In this document: positions 57,420 to 64,000 of the stretch, one piece after another
Layout: each line of letters starts with the position of its first letter
How positions within the stretch are numbered: the first letter of the stretch is position 1
Origin: Callorhinus ursinus
Lineage: Eukaryota; Chordata; Mammalia; Carnivora; Otariidae
Assembly: GCF_003265705.1 (NCBI RefSeq)
Contig: NW_020312827.1
Location: 20,184,170 to 20,248,169 of the forward strand
Reading direction: 5' to 3'
Length of the DNA: 64,000 nt
Notes under the pieces: model-generated
Told to the model about the DNA's origin: nothing
Database searches by the model: none
The model's input: the letters and a program-made list of their open reading frames with translations, nothing else
Position numbers and translations under genes: made by a program

Positions 57420-57840
57420 TTTATCTGTAACATGAGGCTGTGTGGTAAGCCAAATGATTCCATAAAACAGATTCCCTTGGATGGCCCAATCCGTTTAATC
57501 TACCAAAGGGGTGCCATTTGTTTCCCTTGGGCTGATGCAGGATCGTATGTCCAAGTTGGACATTATGTAGTCGTCTGGGAAGCAAAAGCCCAGCAAGTGA
57601 GTAATGATGGACGGCTTGCCTCTGAGGAGTACACTTCCTCAATGAATCTGCATCAGCAGCGCCAGGCCTTCCAGCTTCTTCTCCAGAACAGGGGCCAAAT
57701 CCACAGGCTCCTTAGAGACGAGAGTAATTTTTGCTCACATTTTTTTTCCTGCCTGAGAAACAGAGAGAGACAGCTCTGTTTTAAATCAAGCCCCCAATCC
57801 AAGGCTCACCTCCATCCTATAATGGAAGCTAAATGAAACA
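57420..57840. promoter_or_regulatory. Candidate conserved non-coding element (open on both strands)
   Basis: A repeat-free block of balanced composition between an L2 and a SINE. The + strand is open for 134 codons (57432-57836) and the minus strand for 73 (57421-57642), but neither product resembles a known family and there is no splice or codon evidence. Such texture is common in conserved non-coding DNA. A decayed exon is the alternative. Confidence 0.35.
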
Positions 57841-58279
57841 AGTGAAAGTTGTTTTGACTTACACCCAATAGAATAAGAAATTCATTCAGGCATTCAGTGA
57901 GCAATTGAGGCGGTGATCATGGGAGTGGCCAAGTTAAGGTCTATCTCAGGTCATCCCATTTTCCTCAGCTGTTACTCTTTGTTACAGCAAATAGGATCCA
58001 TTTATATGTCAGATTTTCTACAGTTTAATTCCTCCACAACATCAATTCCATCTCTCAATGAGGATCTGTTTTATAAATCTTTATCCCGTCTATCTCTGTG
58101 GAACAAGAGAGAGGGAAAGTCTAGGAAATCAGAAATTAGGTGTCTTGGTTGTGGGTCAGGTTGATATGAGAATATAGACCTTCCCATGTGCAGTCACATT
58201 TATCCTGTAAACCTTTATTTGCATTCTCAGAATGTCACAGAAGGAAATCAGATGCTGGCTAAAAGTAGGGATAATGCCT
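57841..58279. other. No feature recognised
   Basis: Unassigned sequence up to the next SINE. Confidence 0.45.
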
Positions 58280-58500
58280 GGGGCGCCTGGGTGGCTCAGT
58301 AGTTAAGCATCTGCTTTGGCTCAGGGCCTGATCCCAGGGTCCTGGGTTGGAGTCCTACATCAGGGTCGCTGCTCAGTGGGGAGTCTGCTTCTCCCTCTCC
58401 CTCTGCCCCTCCCCTTGCTTGTGCCCTCTCCCTCCCTCTCTCTCTCTCTCTCTCTCTCAAATAAATAAATAAAATCTTTTATAAAATAAAATAAATAAAA
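58280..58500 (+). mobile_element. CAN SINE
   Basis: Head GGGGCGCCTGGGTGGCTCAG, CT-rich tract expanded to (TC)n at about 58434-58458, and an AAATA/AAAAT tail to 58500. The flanks TAAAAGTAGGGATAATGCC and TAAAAATTGTGATAATTCC agree only partly, so the target duplication is degenerate. Confidence 0.95.
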
Positions 58501-58559
58501 ATTGTGATAATTCCAGGAAAGTAATTATAAAGCAAAATTTCGTGGGAAAGACCATCATA

Positions 58560-58735
58560 ACAAAGTATCATTTATTAAGCACTTAATAAAGGGCAACCAC
58601 CACCATATTATGAGTGCATTAGCTACATTTTCTTACTTCTTCCTCAGCATTACCCTGTGAAATGGGTAGCCTGGAAGGTGGCAAAGTGGAATCCTGGTCT
58701 TTGTAACAGCAAACCCTATACTCTTAACCAAAATT
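58560..58735 (-). mobile_element. MIR, antisense
   Basis: ATTTATTAAGCACTTAATAAAGG, ATTAGCTACATTTTCTTACTTC, TTACCCTGTGAAATGGG: antisense MIR order, diverged. Confidence 0.75.
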
Positions 58736-58842
58736 GGAAAATATGTTAGTTAGAAGGTTTTTATTTGAAATGAAAATTAATTCTATTTTAAGAAATTAGA
58801 TGAACTGGAAGCACTGAATGTTCTCTCTTTTATTCCCTCTCT

Positions 58843-59060
58843 CAGGGGTCAACAAACTGTAGCCAAATCTGCACCCCCCCATCTAATAATGTAAATAAAG
58901 TTGTATTGGAACACAGCCTTGCCCATTTGTTTATATATTGTCTATGTCTGTTTTTATGCTACAACAGCAGAGTTGAGTAGTTGCAACAAATACCTTCTGG
59001 CCCACAAAGTCTGAAATATTTGTCATCTGGCTCTTTATAGGAAATGTCTGTTGACCCCTG
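58843..59060 (+). mobile_element. hAT-type DNA transposon with intact terminal repeats
   Basis: It begins CAGGGGTCAACA and ends TGTTGACCCCTG, a perfect 12-bp terminal inverted repeat. The interior has AATAAAGTTGTATTGGAACACAGCC and GCAGAGTTGAGTAGTTGC. Same family as 19927-20243 but better kept. The 8-bp flanks do not match, so the duplication has decayed. Non-coding. Confidence 0.92.
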
Positions 59061-59149
59061 ACCTATATCTCCAAAAATCCTCTTCACGCAAAGATTTAGC
59101 TTAACTACAATGGGTCCTGGGATATCTTTCTCATAAACAAATGACTATA

Positions 59150-59605
59150 CAAGATGGATATTTTACATGGTGTAGCAGACATCGTTGGTGCCCTGGCAGA
59201 CTCCCTTCATCTCCTAACTGTTCCCAGTTTGGTTCCTAGCAGCTCACAGATGTATCCTTCTCATGAGAGTTGCTCTCAGGACCCTGACTGGAGACATTCC
59301 CCTAAAAATCCTTGCAAGGTTAGACCTTCCTTCCCTTTGCCAATGACTGAATGATGTGGAATATAAAACACTAGCTCCCTTGCTCCAAGCTGGGACAATC
59401 ATGTGGCCCCGTGGTCCATAGTTCCCTGTGGGATCAGGCTAAGGTTGGACTTTAGTGGAATCCCCACCTTTGCAGAACTTCCTTCCCTACCCCATCCTGT
59501 TTCCTCAATTCTTTGGGGTTTCACCTGCAGCACTCTCCCACCAAATCCCTTGCAGAAGAATCCTCTTCTTGGGCTCTATTTCTTAATGACCTACTTAGGA
59601 CATAT
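59150..59605 (+). mobile_element. ERVL-type LTR, sense
   Basis: It has a 3' series GGACTTTAGTGGAATCCCCACC, CAATTCTTTGGGGTTTCACCTGCAGCACTCTCCC, AATCCCTTGCAGAAGAATCCTCTTCTTGGGCTC, matching an old mammalian ERVL LTR group. The 5' boundary is approximate; a short open frame at 59403-59690 is incidental. Confidence 0.65.
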
Positions 59606-59734
59606 GACAAATATATACAAGACATATTTATTGTGTCCATATATAAGTCAGAAGGAAATGTGTGAAAATATAGTCTATATTATGCAATGATATAATGAAC
59701 TTGGGAAGCTGGAGTAAGGGTAGAAAAATTTTAA

Positions 59735-60290
59735 CTTTACCCTCTTATATTTGGTGATGGGGATGTGAAAATTAAACTGAAAAAAAAAAAAGACAAATTA
59801 ACTAGAGAAAGGGGTTTTTGTATGCACATGGGAGCCAACAACAAAAGTAGCTGGCTCCCTAGATGGCTGAAGTTAGAGGTTTATATACCCAGTTTAAATC
59901 AAGGAAGTGGGATAGAAAAGGCTTTTATAAAAAAGAACAAACAGTTTTCTTCAGGAAAGATACATGGGTTTTTAGAAGAAAAATCAAGAAATAAAAAATT
60001 TGTAATGTTTGTCTATACAAATATGAGTGGACTTTCTGTCTCCTTCAGGGCCATAAAACTTCCCCAGAGAAGGGATTTCAGGTAGGTTTTATTCTCATTT
60101 TTCCTTCTGGAAGGTGATCTCTCCTAAAAAAGAAATTTATGGTAGCCTTATTTCCCAGAATTTACTGCCTCAGGGAAGCTTCAAGAAGGTTTCTTTTTCT
60201 ACCTGTTGATTCTCAATTGTCGTCATCTCAAAATAATCCTTATGCCAAAGTGGCATATTCTAATCTCCTTCCTTATCATCTCTGGGGTTC
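59735..60290 (-). mobile_element. ERV1-type LTR, antisense (copy 4 of 4)
   Basis: Reversed landmarks of the same family: AAATTAAACTGAAAAAAAAAAAAGACAAATTAACTAGAGAAAGG near the left, and CTCAAAATAATCCTTATGCCAAAGTGGCATATTC at the right end (60227-60260). An A-run at 59780-59791 is secondary. Confidence 0.8.
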
Positions 60291-60889
60291 CGACTGAATC
60301 CCATTGGGAAAGAAGAAATGGAAGGAAGGAGGAGGTGACATCTTGTGCTCTTCTACTCTAAGTTGGGCTAATCCTCTCTGCAGATGATTCATCTAAAGGA
60401 ACCTCCACTTCCTTTCTTGTCCCCACCTGTGATATTGACTGTCATCCCCAGGACAGCACATCTTCTGGCTCAAGTTTTGGTGACGACAGATGTCAAAAAA
60501 GAATTGAGAACTTTCCATTATGTTGACTTCACTGATGCTACTGCAAGATTTATCAGCCTACTCCTCAGTCAGGAGAGGATTCAGAGAAAGTGGCAAATAA
60601 CAACTGAACATAAAAGAAATGGTCCATTTAAAAATGTATTTTGTATCTGGTTCCTAGCCTGACATGTTCCTTGCCATGTGAACCTCAGAAGCTTACTGGA
60701 GTGAGAAAAATAAGAACAGCTTTCTTCTTTAAAACAGGGCACAGTTGTCACATACTTTTTAGCTAAACTGTGTTCTATTTCTGAGGTTGAAAAAAATAAC
60801 CTTCTTGGAATACCCTCTCTCCGACACACTCACTTCCCTCCCCGCCCCAGCACCCTGTGAGATACTGTACCCCGCTCCTGGCACACTCA
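60291..60889. other. No feature recognised
   Basis: Unassigned DNA with a 92-codon + strand frame (60384-60662) of no recognisable kind. Confidence 0.45.
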
Positions 60890-61160
60890 CACACCCCAGG
60901 ATAGACAGCCCATTGGAATGTCTGCTAATAAACGCCCTGAGGCATTCTCTTTAGCTGAACAATTAAGAAAAATTTCTAAGAGACTGAACCATGTGTGACC
61001 TAAATTGGCTTTAAGAATGCTATTCAGAGCAGAGGGAGCAGCATTTGCAACATAATGCCTTCCACCTTGACATTAATTATGCACCGTGGTGTTCAGAGAG
61101 CAACTCTGAGCCAAGAATATAAGTGTTTGTAAAGTAAACATGTCAAGCAAGGCAGAACAT
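60890..61160. promoter_or_regulatory. Candidate conserved non-coding element
   Basis: A repeat-free block with AATAAACGCCC, GCTGAACAATTAAG (SOX/homeodomain-like), CAGCATTTGCAACATAATGCC and CATTAATTATGCACC with TAATTA at 61074-61079, then GTAAAGTAAACATG. Dense homeodomain, SOX and forkhead-type words. Confidence 0.38.
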
Positions 61161-61369
61161 TGTAAAAAAATATATATATATTAAATCCAATGCTGTTATG
61201 ATCCATTTCTCTATTCTTTTTTTCTTCATAAATCTTCTACATTCAACCAACAAAGGGATAGCATTCCCCTCTTCAAAGAGAGATAAAGTGATTCAACAAT
61301 ACTTATTGTTTGGATTTCTTGAAAGAGAAAAGAAGGTGTTTTTTTCCACTTTGTGACTGAAAATAAAAA

Positions 61370-61540
61370 GGGCTTGCTGATTTAAAGAGCTGCACAGCCC
61401 TAGGGAACCTGTAGAAAGCATTCTCTATAGGAACAATTCTGTTTCTAGACAGCCATATGAACTGTAATTTCAATCCCCTTTCTGCATTATCAAGGACATT
61501 TGCATGACAGCAGGGTCCTAGCAGTTCCTGAGTTTACTTA
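61370..61540. promoter_or_regulatory. Candidate conserved non-coding element with octamer
   Basis: Unique block with the POU octamer ATTTGCAT at 61498-61505, GCATTATCAAGG beside it, and CATTCTCTATAGGAACAATTC (SOX-like) upstream. It probably forms one regulatory island with 60890-61160. Confidence 0.38.
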
Positions 61541-61768
61541 TTCCTAATCCTTACTTCATCTGCTATTATTAGCCCTTGTAGTAGGTGGCATCTTTATCAA
61601 TTGTTAGAAATAAAATATCAATGCCACAAAAGATTCTATCTTTAGCAAGAGGCTTAATGGGAATCTTCCACTGTTTTTAAGGAAAAATCCTCAGTATCCA
61701 AAATACTCCAGTGGCTTTCAACATAATTTTTAGCCATTCTTCAATAAAATCTTACTACAAGGTTGACT

Positions 61769-61770
<2 letters not shown>

Positions 61771-61817
<47 letters not shown>

Positions 61818-61827
61818 NNNNNNNNNN

Positions 61828-61874
<47 letters not shown>
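61771..61874. repeat. (AC)n microsatellite, with assembly gap
   Basis: About 47 AC bases on the left and 47 on the right of ten N at 61818-61827. The gap probably marks an array too long to assemble. Confidence 0.97.
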
Positions 61875-61876
<2 letters not shown>

Positions 61877-62885
61877 CAGATAAAAGTGTAGCATCCCTAG
61901 GTGAGCTGGGTACCACCCCTTGTACACACATTGCCCCCATGTTGGCTGTGCACATAACTAACTACAAGGAACTCTCCAGGCACCTGCCAGGCTCAGTTTA
62001 GAAATCAATAATTTAATCCACTCACAATATATTGTTGTCTTCTGGATGAAGTATTTATACTCACTGACAATAAGCCTATTAAAACCATCTCCTTTAAAAC
62101 CATTCTACAGAAAAGCATCTCTGTCTAACAAAATTTCACTCACTGGGTGACAAGTGAAATACATTTTTCTGGGAAATACTGTCTTTACTTCTTCAGACAT
62201 ATCCTTTGACAAAACATCTCTGCCAGGAATCTCAAGTTGGTAGAAGCCATGAACACATTAGAAGATCATAACTCAGAAAAGGAAAAACTCAAGGAAGAAC
62301 TTATTTCTGGTAAAGCTCACAAAATTCCTAAAGCAACCAAAGCCCTCTATGGGTCAGAAATATTTAAATTTTCTTTAAGAAGGAAATTAACAAGCACTTG
62401 AGAGATGTGAAGGATAATTTGAAGATACAGAGTGACTGAAAAGGGTAATTCTATGAGGTCAAGTGTACAGTGTCTAGGGTATAGGAAGATGATCTCTCAG
62501 CGATAGATAGACCAGTACATGAGAAAGAAACAAAAGGAATGTGATTATGTTTAGCTAAGAAAGAAATAATGTAGAAATTGAACTGTGTGTATAAGTTTGA
62601 AATTTTACTAAGTTAAAAAAAAGAAAATAGACTTTTTCTATGTTGCTCCAAGAGCAAAATGAGTAAAGTTTATAAGAAATGAGATTTTACATGAACATAG
62701 AAAAGGCCTTCAAACTAGAGTTGATAAAACAGACCAACTTGGGAGGTAATAAGCTTCTAATACTAGAGGCATACAAGTTAAATAGAGAACTGGGATTCTT
62801 GAGTGGGATTTGGTGCCTGGTAGACAAGACTTTAAAAGTCCTTACCAATGCTCGATATGCATATTCTGTTTTCACTACATACATT
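61875..62885. other. No feature recognised
   Basis: AT-rich unassigned DNA; overlapping short frames at 62679-62894 (+) and 62687-62884 (-) look random. Confidence 0.45.
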
Positions 62886-63220
62886 AAAAGATAAACTGAG
62901 GCATATTAAAATTTTAAGAGTTTACTTGAGCAAAAATGACTCAAATTGGGCAGCACCAAACAGGACGTGGTTAGAAGCACTCCACCCATGGGAGCTGGGG
63001 AAAATTTTTAGAGGAAAAGGGTGGAAGCAAAGTAAGGGAATTACTGATTGGCTTAAAGCCTAGTTGGCTGTTTGTGACTGGTTGTTTTTAAGTTTTGATT
63101 TGGTAAATTTGAGGTATGTACAGGCTTAGATTTTGCTTTGCTTATATGGTACCACAGCATTAAAGCCACCTCAGTCTAGCGACCTGACTAGCAGATGTCA
63201 AAACACATTCTATCAAACAT
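62886..63220 (-). mobile_element. ERV1-type LTR fragment, antisense
   Basis: It has AAACTGAGGCATATTAAAATTTTAAGAGTTTACTTGAGC, GGGCAGCACCAAACAGGACG, CACTCCACCCATGGGAGCTGGGGAAAATTTTTA and a CTGATTGGCTTAAAG stretch, a known old LTR text read in antisense. Ends approximate. Confidence 0.6.
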
Positions 63221-63510
63221 TCTATCTTCATGAAAACGTCCATGAACAACCAAGAGTGCTCTAAGTCACTATCAATTTGTTGGATGTAGTAAAATCCACA
63301 TATAACATAGGAAAAAATTAGGAGCATCTTTGGGAACTGTGATGTGACCTCCCAGATGGTTGTAAATTAGATTTTTCTCACCATTTAAACCCTCCATATC
63401 TGATCACACAGTACATCTTGGAAATGAGGGTAGTCATCATATACATCACATTTTTTAACATAAATATGTTGTCTGAAGTTGTTTTCAAACTAAAAGCCTT
63501 AAGTAATAGG

Positions 63511-63545
63511 GGGCACACACACACACCCAAACACACACACACACA
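63511..63545. repeat. (CA)n microsatellite, interrupted
   Basis: CA units with a CCCAAA interruption, followed by an A-run. Confidence 0.85.
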
Positions 63546-64000
63546 AAAAAGGCAGTAAATCATAGAACCTAAGAATTTGGGTTTTTTTCCACACTCTTCA
63601 TTCTAAAACTCTACATGATATGTATATTGTTTAACTTCAGTCTGGGCCCCCTTTCCCTACCCTGGTTATCGTTAAAAAACAATAACAAACAAACAAAAAC
63701 CTTCTTCTCTGAATGCACCTCTCTTTTATTCAAACTTCAGCTCCCAAGTGAAATATATCTTCCTCAGACAGACCATTCCAATTTAAAGAAGCACCCCCTT
63801 CATTTATTATTTATTTGTTCTTCTTCTTTTTCTAAATAATTGATTTATTTTTTTATTCTCTAAGTCTGCACTAGATGAAATTTCCATGTTTGTTTAGTTC
63901 ACCATTGTAAATTCAAGACCAAAACCACAGGAGTCTCCATAAATATTAGGAAAGATAATGAACAAATTTATAAGTATAAGGAGAAACTTGTTTCTGAGGT
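63546..64000. other. No feature recognised
   Basis: AT-rich unassigned DNA to the window end, with CAAACAAACAAA at 63687-63699. Confidence 0.45.

Noticed and set aside
4332..58500. SINE heads as functional tRNA genes
   Set aside because: They are tRNA-derived but embedded in SINEs with CT-rich bodies and A-rich tails; they do not fold as complete tRNAs.
61711..62001. Open frames of Thr-His or Cys-Val repeats
   Set aside because: Translation artefacts of the AC microsatellite and its N gap.

Overview
This is a gene-poor stretch of nuclear DNA from a placental mammal, almost certainly a caniform carnivore and probably an arctoid (bear, seal, mustelid or panda-like). The diagnosis rests on at least nine tRNA-derived CAN-type SINEs with the head GGCGCCTGGGTGGCTCAG and the tail (AAATA)n AAATCTTT, and on carnivore-type L1 3' ends. 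The newest SINEs lack the dog-specific SINEC_Cf head, so a dog is less likely. No cellular protein-coding gene, exon, tRNA or rRNA could be supported. The recognisable coding sequence is LINE-1 ORF2: one open C-terminal part at the left edge and several broken copies. The DNA is AT-rich with two 10-base N gaps (17914-17923, 61818-61827).

Layout. 1-7 kb: a young L1 3' half, an unidentified possible retrocopy (2960-3745), SINEs, an ancient L1 fragment with a nested SINE, and a MaLR LTR. 9-14 kb: an ERV-type LTR, MER5A, MIRs, then the best conserved-enhancer-like block (13740-14165). 14.8-19 kb: a SINE, a twin-primed (internally inverted) L1 with a perfect 16-bp target duplication, MIR and L2 relics, an AC microsatellite and an L1 stub. 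19-24 kb: two hAT-type fossils, an L1 with target duplication and a MaLR LTR. 24-29.5 kb: MIR/L2 relics, two antisense MLT1-type LTRs, and an L2 split by a solo LTR and a small hAT element. 29.5-38.5 kb: several unique enhancer-like blocks between L2, MaLR and ERV1-type LTRs, ending with a solo LTR with TG...CA ends and a 5-bp duplication. 39-46.7 kb: a long CR1/L3 fossil, a poly(A)-only insertion, a pair of diverged direct repeats, MIR/L2/MLT1, a SINE and an antisense L1 3' UTR. 46.7-51.5 kb: little recognisable. 51.5-56 kb: a SINE, an MLT2-like LTR and an older internally deleted L1 carrying a young SINE. 56-64 kb: L2, a SINE, hAT, two LTRs, three enhancer-like blocks, a gapped AC array and one more LTR.

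Nothing here works as an operon or pathway. The window is best read as intergenic or intronic DNA in which unique, AT-rich, homeodomain-site-bearing islands (about 13.9, 26.0, 29.7, 35.5, 37.0, 38.4, 57.6, 61.0 and 61.4 kb) survive between layers of transposons. That pattern is typical of a regulatory landscape around a developmental gene lying outside the window. This is inference from base composition and motif content; no alignment was run. Repeat family names come from recognition of consensus features, and sub-family names should be checked with a repeat library. I found no convincing undescribed molecular system.
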